A stretch of DNA of 64,000 bases, taken from assembly GCF_021155765.1 (NCBI RefSeq), contig NC_060112.1:21638001-21702000 (forward strand). The letters are read 5' to 3'. How positions within the stretch are numbered: the stretch's first letter is position 1; each line of letters opens with the position of its first letter. The notes beneath the pieces were generated by a model that was given only the letters and a program-made list of their open reading frames with translations, searched no databases and was not told the DNA's origin. Positions 25,086 through 48,405 of the stretch are shown here, piece after piece. The position numbers were made by a program, and so were the translations under genes. This DNA is from Diprion similis. Its lineage: Eukaryota > Arthropoda > Insecta > Hymenoptera > Diprionidae.

Positions 25086-28000
25086 TTACCAGTTTATACA
25101 AAAGAAATCAATCGAGTTTATATTCAATTAATTTTACAGGTACAAAATTTCGCGATGTGTACGGTGTTTGCGTCCGGCAAATAATTTCCCCGCGTTCAAT
25201 CCGACGAGCAAACTTGTCCAAGAAGTTTGAGTCTGTCGATGGCGCGACACGCGTTTTACGGTGTGTAGTGTGTAGTGTGTGTAGTCAGTGTACACATGCA
25301 TCGGTATAGTGGCAGTACAGGAAGCGAAACAGCATTGCCGCCGGGAAGGACGCGGAATCTGGGACAGTTCTTAACTCCTTGCCATGGCTGGGCCCCGTCA
25401 CGAAGGTACACCTTCTCACTCTCCCTTTTCAAATAATAATTATTTAACAGCGACTTGGTTACCTGGTGAAATGTCTGCGGGCCAGTCCGCCTCCCCCTCT
25501 TTTGCTTCTCGCCCAGATTCCGACCACTTTCGATTAAAACATATGTGGCGCCTGCCGACGATGGAACAAACAACCGATTCGAGCTGTCCGTGAAACGAAA
25601 TTGGTTTATGAAATCCTTGCCCCTTGAAGCAGATCTCTGCTAAAATTACGAAAACACATCCGGCGCTCGTTGAAATTTATGAGTTTTCATTTTACCGGAA
25701 GTCAGAACGGACAGAGGGTGGAAAGTTTTGTCTGAAAAGGCGATTTTTTTTTGTTTTTTGGCATAATGAAAAAGCCAGTGAAATCTCGAGCAATTTCAGC
25801 ACTTACTTACAGTTATTCTTGAAAATTTCGCGAAACATGGTGTTGAATGCAAACTTTAAATTATTCAAACTATGGTGAATATCTTGAGACTATCCGTTCT
25901 TGTTTTTTCTACCTCGCTATCCGCTCGCTCGGAAGTTTCGAAAACATTTTTTGGCACTTGACAGTTTTTATTTATACAGATGATAATGGTTTTCACGGTA
26001 AAAATGTAAATACGCATGCTAACGAAAACTTCATGTCTTTTAGTAGATTTAACCTTCTACTTTCTATTAACAAACAATTTAATTTCAACGTTATTAAAAG
26101 CATAGAAAAAAAGTGTTGCGAAATACGATTTGCCGAAGCGGAAAGTGAGAAAAAAGCCTAATTTCTGTCAGGGAAACAGGAAAGAATCAACGAACGTTTA
26201 AATCCAACTCGAGTGAATCAGATTTCCAGAAACAACTTGAACACAATTCAAAACGCAGAGTAGACATTGTAATATATATATATACCTATACACTAATTGT
26301 ATACAGTTATAAAGTTTCCCCAATATCGAGGCAGGAATTTGTCGGAATGAATGTCGAATCGGAGAACGCGCGTGACTCTTGGAAAGGAAAGGTTCGATAT
26401 TTGTCAGGAAAGAGTGTTTGGCCAAAAGAACACAAGTCGTGACTTTTGTGCCAATTTCACGCGTATTTTGTTCTTCTCTTAGTAAGTACAGATGTGAGAA
26501 ATCCTTCGTTGTAGATATCGTTGGACCAATTTCAAAGTTCATTCATTTGCGAAAACTCTATGTATACCTGCCTATTATACATCTATACATATATTGTGTA
26601 CAAGGTGCGAAGGTGAGTGTGCCGTATACAGTGCGTGACTGAAGTTACGGGTCATGAATATGGAATGGTGATAATTATTCATGGAATGTGCCTGACCAAC
26701 CTACTTAGATTAAACGTACTAAGTTTCGCACCTCATCGAACGATTCAACGTACTGTAAATTGTAATATAACTGCAGTGCAAATTACAGCTAGACATCTAT
26801 CTCTGCAATTTATTCAACATCGATGTCAAGTGTTCCACATTTAACGATCGAATGAATGGTCGGCCGGAGATCATTTTTTGCACTCCACAGTGACTACATC
26901 CCTTTATTCTTCAGTGCACACTATATGACGGAATTTGTAACTTCCGTTGACCTTTCGACGTTGCGTGCTGAATCAAGTACACGTATATTATGGGTTAATC
27001 TCTGAAAGCTTTGTCTCCTTCGTGTGTACAATAAAGGCGAACTTGTTGTGACGGTATTGTACATACCTACTATCATTCTATGAACGCACAACTCTCCTTT
27101 ATGCAGCAATCCATGTAGGTATCCATGAAGAGTGACTGGATGTTTTCCATTAACCGTTAAATGCAGGCATGAATAGAACGATTAATGCACTAAACTCTGT
27201 GCAAACGTGACTTCCTGGTCTCTAACCGTAATTCGCCGCAACCTTAAATCATCTCACGTATAATCAGGCGTAATGCATGCTATTTACACTCGCCTACGGT
27301 TCTTTGCTTCCCGCTTTGCGCGGGTTTTTGTATGCACAAGTACCTTTGATTATACGTGCACCATTCCACTGCAGTATTTATTTGCGGGATATATACATGT
27401 GTAATGAACATGCATTATGAATAATTGTGACTACTTTGTAGCTACACTACAGAATTTATCGCGTACGATCATTCATTTCATCCTCATTATCAGTTTACGC
27501 ATTATGCATGCGCTTGCGGCGATTCCATGCGAGCGTAAATAGCAATATGAAAGCGAAGCCGACGACCCGGCGAACGGAGCGCAAGAAAAATCCTTGTCAG
27601 TTCGAAGCGAGCAGCTTCTTTCTTGCAACGTTGCAGCAGCCGCTCGATAACTTTCCGCTCTTGGGGCTGTAGGGGAGATGATTCGCCGCGATATAACGCG
27701 CTCAATTACCAACTACATGGTTTGAAAACATCGGTTACAAATAGTTAGACGTTGGATTTCCCGAGCTTGAAGTTATTATACGAAGTAATTACAGAGCAAG
27801 GTCGTTGAGGTCTAGGTATAAGGTAGGTACTTGTTGACAGCTTTGAGACGCAGCCATAGGAGAACGGGTTATAGAAATCAACCTGGGGCTGTAGGTACGA
27901 TACTGCAGTGAAAAGTATAATATAATGAGCATTTATCTTGTCCCACATCCTGGCTGTTGCAGGTGTAGGTGTGTGGCTAATGAACGAAGAACTCGTGTGT

Positions 28001-31000
28001 ATTATAGCTGTTCGCGTTAATGTTTGATATTATCATAATTGAACCGTCTATAGGTAGACCGCGTGTGTGGTACCGATTTACAGAGTCCCACTGGCACAGA
28101 CGTGATACCTGAACGTTGTCTTTGCTATAGTATGTCGAGGAAGTGGAATTTCGAGATAGTCAGCCAGCCATCGCCCGATCGCAAATACAGATCCAATGAA
28201 AAGTGAAAGAACTCCGTTTAACTGCAAAGTGCGAAACGTGTGCATGACTTTCCACGGGTATAAGTGAGCTGCTTTAATTGACTCATGGTTGAAAAACCGA
28301 TCGTGCACAGAAGTTTTCAAAGGGATTTGAATTCTTGTAGTCACGTTTAGTACCTAAATGGCTTATCAAACCTATAGTTGGGACGCAGCGAAATTTAACG
28401 CGTTCAATTTGCTGCAAACATCGTGCTCTGAGCGCATGGAGATGACTTTGGAACTGAAAATTGAAACAGGAAAGCTCGATTATCACCATTTCTTATCTCT
28501 GATATATATACGATCAATTGCTCGCACCATAGTTCTCACGGATTTATGACACACAAGGCAATTCGAATTTTGATATCACATGATCCATTAATAAGTGGAC
28601 AATTTTCATAACAATTTTGTAAGTCCAAAGTAATAACCGCTTCATGCTTGCTTGAACAACGTATGGCACTCGGATATAGTTGAAGGTCAGATTTGGCGTC
28701 ATCAGAGTAAAATACAATTAAAAACCAATCAAATACTCTTCGCTAATGTTGGTATCAGATACTATAGCTTTAATTCTATTACGGTACCACTAGCCCCATG
28801 GCCAATTTCGCAATTTCAGTAACCAAACAATCGTCGCCTGCAATTGATATCGCAATCGTGGCCTGATCAAAACAATATATTTTACAGTTATGTACATACT
28901 ATAGGGCTTATTAAATCATCAAGGGGGCGATACAGCTTGGACGATCTGAAATCATCTCTATTCGTAGAAGTTCCTTTTTTATTTTTTTATTTTTTAGATA
29001 AAATGAAAGCACTTGGAGTAATTTGAGTTTAAGGGCTTTATTATTTACAATTTTAGAGATCACGCTTGATGTATGGTTCTCTGCAACAGTTTTCTCTCTT
29101 TCTTTTTTTCTTCTTCATCGGCACAGAATGCGAGAAGATGAAGTAACAGCGGCGTGAATGTGGCACAGTGGACGTGCCCTGCTCGCGTGCAATCGGCTAC
29201 ACCTATTATCGGCGTGGTTACAAAATATTTGAAAAACAATTACTGCTGGATAATGGCCGATACTTGGCAAAAAGAGCACGTGGCTGCTGCAACAGCCTGC
29301 CGTTGAGAGCCTTGACGATTTACTTTATAAGTCAGTATTTCGCGATGACAAATTGTATATAACACTAGCATCGTGCCGGCGAGAACGTACTCAACCGATT
29401 CAATGAATTGTTATGCAATTCAACGCCTATATTATACGTGTCACCATCTGTGTCGGTTATAAGATACTAAGTATTATGTCACGTCGAATTACAAACCACG
29501 TGGGAAGCACATAGTTATCATCGGCATAGTATTTGAATACTTTTATCGCGTCACTTGCAGCACTGCGATGCTTCTGATCGTCCGTTTACGCCTTTTACAA
29601 CGATGGTATAAAAATATTAATTCCATCAGAATTTCCACAATGGTGACATGAAGTGTGTTACTAATGAGAAAAACGGAGACATCGAGGTCAGGAACGCCGA
29701 GTTTTATTAGAAAGGCAAACTAAAATCCATATTTTTTACGCGACACCTCATCAATTAGCACTAATTGAAAAAAATTTCGGTACACCGTACAAAAACTGTT
29801 TATTCCATTATTGTACACATAATATTGATATAAATTTTGGTGGTTCTCTTGTATATGTAGAATTAAATTGGAACGAATTTTTTACTTTTTTTATTTTTAT
29901 CGATAATTACCGACTTTTGAAGAAGATAAATCTCGACGCTTTTGGTAAACCGCAGCGATTGCATAACGCAGTCGATACAAAACTTCCATGAATTAGTGAA
30001 CACCGCGATGCTTCTCTGCACCTCTCTCTTTTTCTCTTGGTCGTCGTGCACCAAGTGAAAACCCGCGAAGGCCGTCTGCAAGCGGGCAATTCCACTGAAC
30101 GAAAAATACCTGGGTCGCAATTGTTATGCGACGTGTATCGCCGCACCTCAAATCTGGCAACTAAGTATTACTGTAACTAAATTTCGCGACTAGTTTTTTA
30201 AAAACTTTTCAACGATATGTCCTACGAGCTCTACGCCGAAGAGACCGCGGCTGATTCGCGCTGTCCAGGCTTGTAAATCAAGGAAAGGAATAACGTGCGT
30301 GTGCCTATTGCCTCTGGCTGCAGAATAAAAGACAGAGAGAGTAGCCGTGGCTTTCACCCAAGACTTCGCCTCCGCGTTATTTTGTATAGGCATTATATAG
30401 AACTGCAGGAGCTGCCGCGAAGGTGAGGCAAGTTTGGCGCCGCGAGATCCAGAACGAGAAATGACCGCGAGAAATTGTGCTGAAGGAATTTCTCGTGACA
30501 TAACTTGAACAACAAACTGCCGTAACACAAACTTGGGTCTCGCCTGATATTCCTGTCCGACAACTCAAAAGCTGCTCGGCCATTCCGCGATCCGAAGCCT
30601 CCGCATTGCGGTTGTAAAAATCTTGAATCGCAACGAACGAGTCATACATTAAGTGTATCCTAAATTAAACGATACACGATTGCATATAGTTTTAGGGGAT
30701 GATAACCTCGGTTACTGCAAACCTCTTCTCCACATCCACATATGGTCATCTCATATAGCTGTTCGCTAGCGTGCAAGTATCTTATGTTCAACAAGTTCTT
30801 GAATTTTACTTAATTGCAGCTTTGTTTTGTAAAAACGCGAAGGAAATTGAGACGGCCTCACTTGTCTTTGGATGTGTGGTGAAACATATGTAGAATCACA
30901 CTCGTTCCATCTTAAGGTCCGCGATATGTTCGTTATATAAAGATGAGCATTGCTCGTCTGAAGAGAGTTCAGTTTAATCGTTAGCCCGTAGAACATCGTC

Positions 31001-32960
31001 GTCTACACGAATTTTCGGTCAGTGATGATATTAAGTCTCATATAAGTGCCGGAGGTCTGTATAGATACCGAATTTACGACATTCGATCGCTTTTCCCGAG
31101 TATATCGCATTACACCAGCATTGACCTGAATTACGACATAAACTAGGATTCTGACCTAGAAATATTATACAGTAGCGATGACAGTAAATCAGCCGGGGAA
31201 ATCGAGTCGAGAAATAGAGCATTTATTCCTTCGGAAGTGTATTTGTGCGGTATATGGAACTTTCTAGATTTAACCCCCCGACACCCCGAACGGCTCGTTT
31301 AAAATTCGATACAGCGTGACGCGCCAGTAGGTATCCTATAAACGATGTACCTACACAGTCCAAAACGGAAATCCTTTCACCGGCAAGCGTATACCCGTGC
31401 AAATCTCGAGTAGCGTCATTCGAACTTGTGCTCGAGGTGAACCGCAACGTGGACTAAATTTCCTTGAAGACAAACAAATTGGGAACCTTTTAAACCACTT
31501 TTGAAATTGAATAATTGACGTCGGTGAGGTCGTCTATCGAGAGTCCGACCTCAGCAGGAAACGGACGGTAATTTCGTAACGCAGAAGTGTTCGTATAACG
31601 TATGCCTTGGAGATTAGAGTCAATGGCCTGTGAAACGTCAAACAGTTGTCGTAGCTGGGGTGCTGTTAGATAATGAGTAAAGGTCCCCAAAATCAAACTA
31701 CCGAAATTATGAAATAGGCAATGACGTCATTTGAGGAAACAACTTTTTCTCGCTATATTATAATAATATATGCGACGTGATGTCGCAGGTTTCAAACTGC
31801 GTGTTATACAATCGTGAAACCGCGCTGCGGCAAGTCAGCGTTAAACGAATCAATACCAATTATAGATTCGTAAAAGAAAAAAGTGAAATTGGGTGAAATT
31901 AAAAATTCGTCCTCGATTTTAGAATAGAAAGGAGCAGCTGCCCCATGGTGAAAAATACGCTGCCCAATGTGAGGCTATGATGAAATCCTCAATGTCTTGG
32001 CGTATTTATACATTTCAGAGAAAAATTTCTGAAGATTTTCTCCAACGCTTGACTGTTCTACAGCAATTCTATCTATATCTACTATACACTGAAAAGCAAC
32101 GGATTGTTCAAGTATTCAAAATCGTCCTTCAAATTTTTCAAATCTGCGCTCACCTCTATTTTCTGAATGCAGGCAAACGGGTTTCAAAAAAATTGTAATT
32201 CAATACGAATTACAAGGACGTCATTATACAATACCGAGATAACAATCCATCTTTGTGAACATATTAAAATACTAATGCAGCTTACCGGTTCAAACTAACG
32301 TGCATTATAAGTATATGTAGTTGAAATATTTGGTAATTATTATCAGTGTAACTTTAAGAACATCAGATATTATCTTGTACCGACCATCCGAACTCTTTTT
32401 TATCAGAGTTATTATAAGGAATTGCATAAGGGTAAGCTCATGCGGATATTGCTTATAAAAATTCTCACAAATTCTTAACGCATTTGAGCAGAAACATTTT
32501 GGAATTTATACTGCAATGAACAGCTATGGAGAGGAAAAGACATTGCGGCACCACTGACCGATGAAAGTAATTATGGCCCGTGATGATTCAAGTACATATA
32601 TGTATATAAAACGTGAAGTAACTGTGTTCGTTACCACGTCCTTCGAATCTCGACTCGCAGCCTCCGGATCGGAACGTATAAATATATGATACAAATATAA
32701 TGTTTTGTACGAAGGTCGACTAAATTCCCCATTCGATAATACATAACGCAATCCCTTCTCTATTCGCGTTTGCTGATAAATAGCCAAAACTTTAATAACA
32801 ACTTCGACAAATAATAATTCAGTTATCATTCAGTCGCGAATCGGTATACAATCCCGGAGCGATTCTTACGATCTAATATACCTGCACAAAATCACGGCGT
32901 TATCGTATATAGTCGGTACAATAACATCACGAACTGTAAGGTTAAAATTGTGGTTGCAGT

Positions 32961-35900
32961 ATGCAAAAGATCGTTGCTGGTCCGAAGCGAGTTGACGAGA
33001 ATTCAATGGGGTTGACGTTCGTCTTGGCATTAGCACTCTTTCTGGCGCCCACGATTTGCCACGCCGGAATCCTGGACCCGTGGCAATGGGCGCGCAGTGA
33101 TCGCATTGAGGTCAACATCCCTTGGCTACTTTGTGAGTAACAACAAATCGCACGTTGAAATGTGAGTACGATGCTTTTAACAGACGTGTAACGCTTCCCG
33201 TGATTGCCGAATTACAGTTGAAAATGAGACACGGTGTTACGAGGATCTTGGCTGTCTGAACATCACCAGGAGCTGGTACCACCTGCTTCACAGACCTTTC
33301 AACGTATTCCCACTCCCCAGGGAAGTTATCAACACTAGATTCATTCTTTATACCAAAGCGAACCCAACGGAGGTAAGTTTCATCACTAGCCCGACAATCA
33401 TACGGCGATTTACCTAATTTCAATCCTCCTTCTCAGGGCCAAGTCTTGATTGCAAGTAAAGACAAATCCATCAAACGTTCAAACTTTGACCCAAAGCGTG
33501 AGACTAAGTTCATTATACACGGATTCATAGACACGCCGCTAAGCAATTGGGTGAAGGTGAGTAAGAAATTTTATTACCTTAATTTAAAAGTAATAAGCTA
33601 TACGCGCCGATTGAAGAATACTAAAAATACCAGCATAGTTGCGTTAACCACCTCGAATCTTCAATCTTATACATTATACATCAGCATCTCGCAGCCCAAT
33701 GTTTTCAAAGAATAACAGTATTAACCAATTCAACGCGGTTCTGCGCGTAACCAATCTTTGAACTATCTGTATAATCTGTGAGTAGTATACTGCGGAACCA
33801 CACGTATAAATACGGCTCTTTACTTCGTTTTACCTTGATGCAATCAGTCAGAAATAGTATAATTCAACTAATTACTACCTGCGCAACTCGTTTGAATACA
33901 TTTTAGTAACTTAAGCTGACTTGCGTTTCGCCTAATGTTATTATTCACGATTTTTAAACATCATATACCGATACGAAAACTGCGTTTCGTTTTATTGTCA
34001 TTCCAAGCGGATGATGATTTCACACAAAACGTTTAAATCTAACCTAATTAGCTATTAAGTAAACAACTTCAGAAATAACCTCGGCCAAATTTTTAGTTTG
34101 CCCAATGAGATTAGAAGTGGTGTGACTATTTCCATAACGTAATTATTTGCACATCTATCGTAGTTCAACGAGTTCTTTAATATGCTGATAACAGGAGATG
34201 CGAAACGAGCTTCTTAAGCATTCCGACTACAACGTGATAATAGTGGACTGGGCGGGTGGCAGCCTTCCGCTCTACACCCAAGCAACAGCCAACACTAGAC
34301 TGGTTGGCCTTGAAATAGCACATCTCGTCACTCATCTCCAGGTAAGTCAAAAGCCCCGTGTTATAATTTCTCAGGGACATGGAACGAATGCACCCTTGAA
34401 ATAACGATGATTTCACGATAATCCACTTCCAGACAAACTATGGACTCGATTTGGAGAACGTTCACCTTATCGGACACAGCCTTGGAGCCCACACTGCGGG
34501 CTACGCAGGCGAAAAATTAGCCGGGAAGATCAGCCGTATAACTGGACTGGATCCAGCCGAGCCCTACTTTCAGGGAATGCCAAATCACTTGCGCCTCGAT
34601 CCCTCGGACGCTAAGCTGGTCGACGTAATCCACACGGACGGAAAGAACATATTCTTCCTAGGTGAATATTATGAATGAAAAATCGACGCCTCCCTTCTCC
34701 TTAAAATGTGGTAATAAATAACTCGACTGACCAGCTCTTCTTCCCCAAGGTATTCCAGGATATGGAATGAGCCAGCCCTGTGGGCACCTGGACTTTTATC
34801 CCAACAACGGAAAGGAGCAGCCTGGCTGCACTGACCTCAGCGAAACTACTCCGTCCTTGCCTCTTACTCTAATCCGCGAAGGACTCGAAGAGGCCTCCAG
34901 AGTCCTGGTAGCGTGCAATCACGTACGTGCTATCAAACTCTTCACCGAAAGCATCAACTCCAAGTGTCAATATGTTGCTCACGAATGCGGCAGCTTCTCG
35001 AGCTTTATGCGAGGCGAATGCTTTTCCTGCAAAAGTAACAGTAGCCTCAGCTGCGCTGTGATGGGATATCATGCTGACAAGAGTCCGGCGCTTCTTAGGC
35101 ACCAGAGTCAAGATCAGGACGACACCACACCGCTTCTCGGTTCAAGATTCTTCTTCACTACCGGCAAGGAAGAACCTTACTGCAGTGAGTGTTGACATTT
35201 CGTAACCATGAAACCGGTGAGCTGGCCACTTCACATCCATTCCGGCTTCAGCACAATATTTGAATATCTGAATGCGGCATTCGGAGAGTAATATAAGGTC
35301 TAACAGTGTCAAGACGAGTAAATACTTAGAGAGCTTGTGTTTCAAAGTCAAGCTTCATCTTTTTTTATTAATCACTATACTAATTGTCAATGTCAACAGT
35401 ATTACCATTTTAATCCAGTTGACAGTTAACAAACTTAGCGAAGCTTTATAATTCTAGTGTCTGATAATCACTTAGAATGTCGTTGGAAACTTTGGATTCC
35501 GAGCAATATGTTCAATCACGTTTAATCTAAACTATCCCTTGTCTGCTCGCAGGAAAACATTACAGAATTACCATCGACCTCGCGAGACCTTCAACAGCTG
35601 AAAGCTGGGTCCAGGGCTTCATGAAAGCAACTCTCCACGCTGATAACGGTGTAATCCGCAACTTGGACCTTACCCCAAGGTATACGTCGAAACGATCGTT
35701 TTCAGTGGAAATAATTAGGCGCTTTTGTTAACCCCTTTAATATTTTTAATGAGCAGTTGAAAAACTCATCATATCAAATACCTTCAGAAGCACTCGCATA
35801 TTAATCCATAATTAAATCCATTCGAGTTTTCTCACGAAAGGTACGGGAATCTGTAATGGATTTCTACCAGTTTGCCTAGAACATTTTTCAAATTTCAACA

Positions 35901-36381
35901 TTTAGCCACAGTTCGATTAACCATCTCGTAAAATTTTAGCGGGTACATGAAGCTTGAGCATGGTACAACGGCGAGAATGGTGGTCTCGCACACCGGAGGT
36001 GCGAGTGGAGATATCGGAAAAATAAGACGCGTTGAGCTTTCGTGGGAATACGACATGGACGTGCTGCAGCCGCGTTCCTTGTGCTTTTTCTGGTGCAACG
36101 ATCGCCTCTATGTCAACAGCGTCGCCGTTGATATTATGGAACTTCCTGGGAGAGGGTGAGTGAATTTTATCTCGATATCGCTGTCATTTTTCTTATCATT
36201 TTTTACTCGTTTTTCAGGCATACTTTTTATTATTACGCATATCAATCTGTCACGTATTGTAATATTTTCCAACAGGAAAAGAGAAACGGACTTTTCAAGC
36301 AAACTGTGCTCAGCCGGCAGACAGGAGTTCGCTGAAATTGCAAGCAGATCAAGTGCTTCATTCGTCGACAACTGTTCGTAG
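32961..36381 (+). CDS. Pancreatic-type triacylglycerol lipase (lipase 2)
   Basis: Exons: 32961-33132, 33218-33372, 33437-33556, 34195-34341, 34433-34661, 34750-35184, 35553-35679, 35940-36155, 36276-36381. All are GT-AG and the total is 568 aa. It is a secreted neutral lipase paralogous to lipase 1. A good signal peptide begins at Met16 ([20 protein letters not shown]), so translation may start at Met16 (33006) or at Met1, which has an in-frame TAA six codons upstream. The triad is Ser214 (GHSLGAH), Asp238 (GLDPAEP) and His332 (CNHVRA). The lid loop lies between Cys301 and Cys330. A PLAT-like domain covers about residues 435-568. The 172-base first exon and 106-base last exon equal those of lipase 1, and the first intron has the same phase, but internal introns differ. 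The segment before the PLAT region is longer than in lipase 1, with an insertion near residues 390-405. Confidence 0.95.
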
Positions 36382-36451
36382 CGCAGGAGATAAGGATAAG
36401 CGCTGCAAATCGTCGATAAAATTAGCTGGAAAGATGAAAGCATCATGCTAA

Positions 36452-36457
36452 AATAAA
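36452..36457 (+). terminator. Candidate poly(A) signal of lipase 2
   Basis: An AATAAA hexamer 70 bases after the lipase 2 stop codon. A second AATAAA lies near 37242. Either could serve, giving a short or a roughly 0.85 kb 3' UTR. Confidence 0.45.
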
Positions 36458-36609
36458 TCAGCGCAATTGATTCTGCAATGTATGATAACAATTGTAGAAC
36501 TGGGTTACAGTTTGACAGTCTCAAAATTAGGTATTAACGTTACTCAAAGAATCAGCGCTGGGCTTCACCAGTATTAATGTGATCACGTTGTAGATAAACT
36601 TTTATATAT

Positions 36610-36611
<2 letters not shown>

Positions 36612-36642
<31 letters not shown>
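36612..36642. repeat. GT microsatellite
   Basis: About fourteen GT units, 230 bases after the lipase 2 stop codon and probably inside its longer 3' UTR. Likely length-polymorphic. Confidence 0.9.
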
Positions 36643-36645
<3 letters not shown>

Positions 36646-39403
36646 ACTATTACCTTTGTAGCCTTGGTATAGCATATCGTTTTCGAGCAATTTTAAGACT
36701 AATCGTTGTCGTGTGAACTAAATGTATGTATGTATGTAAATACTTAAAATTGTGTAGCCTAGCTATCCTACTTAATTGGCCTAGCTCATAAACACGTATA
36801 TGCCTAGACTGTGGTGCATTAGTATATGATTCAGATTATTATTCATCAAGGTTATACAGGCGAGTTAGATTTTCTGTGAATGAGTGCCACCAGCTATGGC
36901 CTAGAAAATTCTCGACGTAAGTTAATCTGTGTGATATTGTTTTTTAATAATTTAAGGTAAGCCTATGTGCAGGCCGCAGAAGTCCCATAATTGTAGTCTT
37001 CAGAAATACTATCACAAGTCACTTGCCCATTGTACATATTCATCATCGTAGACACTTCCGTAAAAGTATTCAATGCTCAAGCAGTGCTGAATATTGTGAA
37101 AGATTGATTTAAGGGTTTGAAGTGGTTGATTTGTTATTTTTTTTTTTTATCGTGACAAACTGCAGATGAGACGAAAACTTGGAAACTTAATACGAATCTA
37201 CTTCTGTATATTGCTGAATGATCGTACTTGTGTGTCTCAAAAATAAATACATACTAAATGATGATACTAATTTTTTGATTGGTACTTTCCCTCTAAAAAA
37301 AATCATATACCGACGTTATATATCATCATACTTATTAATCGTTACTGTTAATTAGCATCATTCGACGCAGGATTCTTTTGGAAGGTTAAGCAAGCTTAGT
37401 TCTGTTAATTAGACCCTGAGGAATCCAAAGATATGAAAACAATTTTCGATTTTTGGTTGCAACTTTTGATCTGCTTATCGTAGCGAGTCAAAACTATACG
37501 CAATCGATTTCTCTCGTAAATTGATATAGAAATAAGGTCATATTAATAGATTCGAACGTTTATTAAAATCTACCAAAATTCTGCTGTAAACATCCAAATA
37601 GGGCCTTTCTTTTCTACAATTTTCGGAGACAAAAACTTGTTGTCTCAGAGTCGATTTGGAGGATCATTTGATAACTAAAAAAGGTACATCTAGAACATGG
37701 TATGACCGACGGCTAAGGAAATACGATAAAAATCTCTGACGAGTCTAGTATATTGGTGCATAATAGGTGTGACCAATTCATTCAGTCTAGATATCTAAAA
37801 AATGTACACCTCTGATTTAACGTTCACAGCAAACGAATTGTGCAATTTGTCGAATGAGCTTCCGAAATGACCAATTACAAATTACGTGTTTGTTTCTCCG
37901 GTCTCGCATGATGTATTAGCAGGTTGGGCGTGGGCAAATGTATTCAACAATATGTCGGCTCGAAATGCCTTCCATACATTATTTGTTTTCAATAAATTTA
38001 TTTGCAAGCAATCATGGAATACGTTGGATGATCAAAGATACTATAATGGTTTATACTGCGATGTAGCGGATTTTTTTGTTCGGTTTCGATGAATTTTTTT
38101 TTTTATCAATTATAGTGTAATGTTGAGACAGCTGTCCATCAAAATCCTGACTTTCGTAATAACCAAACTAATCCAATCGATATTATTTTCGTCGTTTGAG
38201 ATATTCCATCATTAGATATTAACAATTTGAGGAACATTTGCAAGCTTTGCTCAAACAATTTTTTTAAGATGACCCAGAATATTTGCGTTATGTAACAGCA
38301 TTTTTACAATCGTCTGAAATAATTTCCGGCACGTTATCTAATCTGTTTAAGAAAATTTTCAGAACAGTGTTAGTGTTTTGTGTAATCATTGCAAATCAAA
38401 GTATTTATAGGACTGGTAGTCGCACAGATATCTCAACTCACGACCAATTTGAAAACCAAGTTGAAAACATTGGTACGGTTAGTAGCATACTCAAACAGTT
38501 TTAAAAAATTCTTTGACAGATCTTAACATATACACATTTACACAGAAATTGGAATTGTGATAAAGCTCAATTCGTTGTGGGATTTTCGAAAAGTTCTGTG
38601 CGTAAAGCTTCATGCAGCAGAAAAAAACATATATTTTTTGTTCGAAAAGCGATGCAACATGAATTTTTTTTCTTCAATTTCAATCTGTATTCGTTTATAG
38701 CAGCACAAAGATCACTCCACTTTATGCCCACAAAATTAATATACAGCTTCAGAACTAGCAAAGTTGCAATAAGTCTTGTAATTTCAGTGACGCCTTGAAA
38801 AACACTGGTAAGCTACAATTACAAAGTGACTTGCTACCAGTCCTATCACCAAAAGCAGTAGTTGGTTGTACCAACCATAGTATCGGCAATTTGCATGTTC
38901 GAATAAATATTGATATGTTGTATCTTGTCAATTTATATTGTAAAAATAAATACACAAATAAATGCTAATCCTTCGCAAGTATTTTCTTTTCCTTTTTACT
39001 TCATATAATAAATTTGTATATACGCTTATATTCGTTATACAAAAAGACCTCGCTGTGACGATATCACGGATATACACGGTAACGCATTATTTTTTATATT
39101 ACATGGGATTCAACAATGATGATCGAGTAAAAAAGCCATCGCAATTCGCGCGGTAACAAGAATCGGTAAAATATCATATAGCGATATATAATCTAATAAT
39201 ATTTTAGTAATATACTAATATATGTTTATAAATAATAAATAGGAAATGAGTGGCTCAGCTCTTGTAGACGTTTAAATTACAGAATTATAGATAAAAGTAT
39301 ACGTTTTAACGAAAATAAAAAATAATATTATTAATAATGATAATGATAATAATTGTTTGTATAAGAACAAATCGTAATAGTAATAATATTTTTCAATTAA
39401 TAC

Positions 39404-39444
39404 AATAATAATAATAATAGTAATAATAATAATAATAATAATAA
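39404..39444. repeat. TAA trinucleotide repeat
   Basis: A slightly interrupted AAT/TAA run about 90 bases beyond the RhoGAP stop codon, hence probably in its 3' UTR. Confidence 0.85.
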
Positions 39445-39534
39445 CACTAACGATGAGACTAATAATAGTGAATATACAGTTGTCGTTTTGGCATAGCAGT
39501 TTTTTTTTTAAATCTAATCTAAGTAATCTAATAG

Positions 39535-48405
<8,871 letters not shown>

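Larger units (their letters stand above)
15174..32960. other. 17.8 kb spacer between the two lipases
   Basis: Apart from the lipase 1 3' UTR at its left end, I find no supported exon. Open frames are short (at most 114 codons), AT-biased and lack domains. Simple repeats are frequent: poly-T at 17993-18014, AT/GT at about 18614-18641, GA-rich about 23811-23845, AT at 25064-25085. A TATA-like sequence (TATATAAG) at about 21367 precedes only a 29-codon frame at 21443. The right end shows a weak TATA-like GTATATAG near 32909, about 50 bases before the lipase 2 ATG. No transposase, reverse transcriptase or tRNA gene was recognised. Confidence 0.5.
36382..39534. other. Convergent spacer between lipase 2 and the RhoGAP gene
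   Basis: This holds the 3' UTR of lipase 2 on the plus strand and, towards its right end, the expected 3' UTR of the RhoGAP gene on the minus strand. The interior is AT-rich with no coding exon seen. It contains a GT microsatellite (36612-36642), a short TATG repeat (about 36722-36738) and a TAA trinucleotide tract (about 39404-39444). Confidence 0.6.

Noticed and set aside
7078-27712. Shared peptide-like string PFAGSSASL in minus-strand frames near 7.17 kb and 27.55 kb
   Set aside because: The nucleotide similarity is limited to a few GC-rich bases and does not extend, so it is most likely coincidence and not a repeat.
28078-28344. 88-codon minus-strand open frame with a hydrophobic stretch
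   Set aside because: No recognisable family and no flanking exons; composition is compatible with chance.
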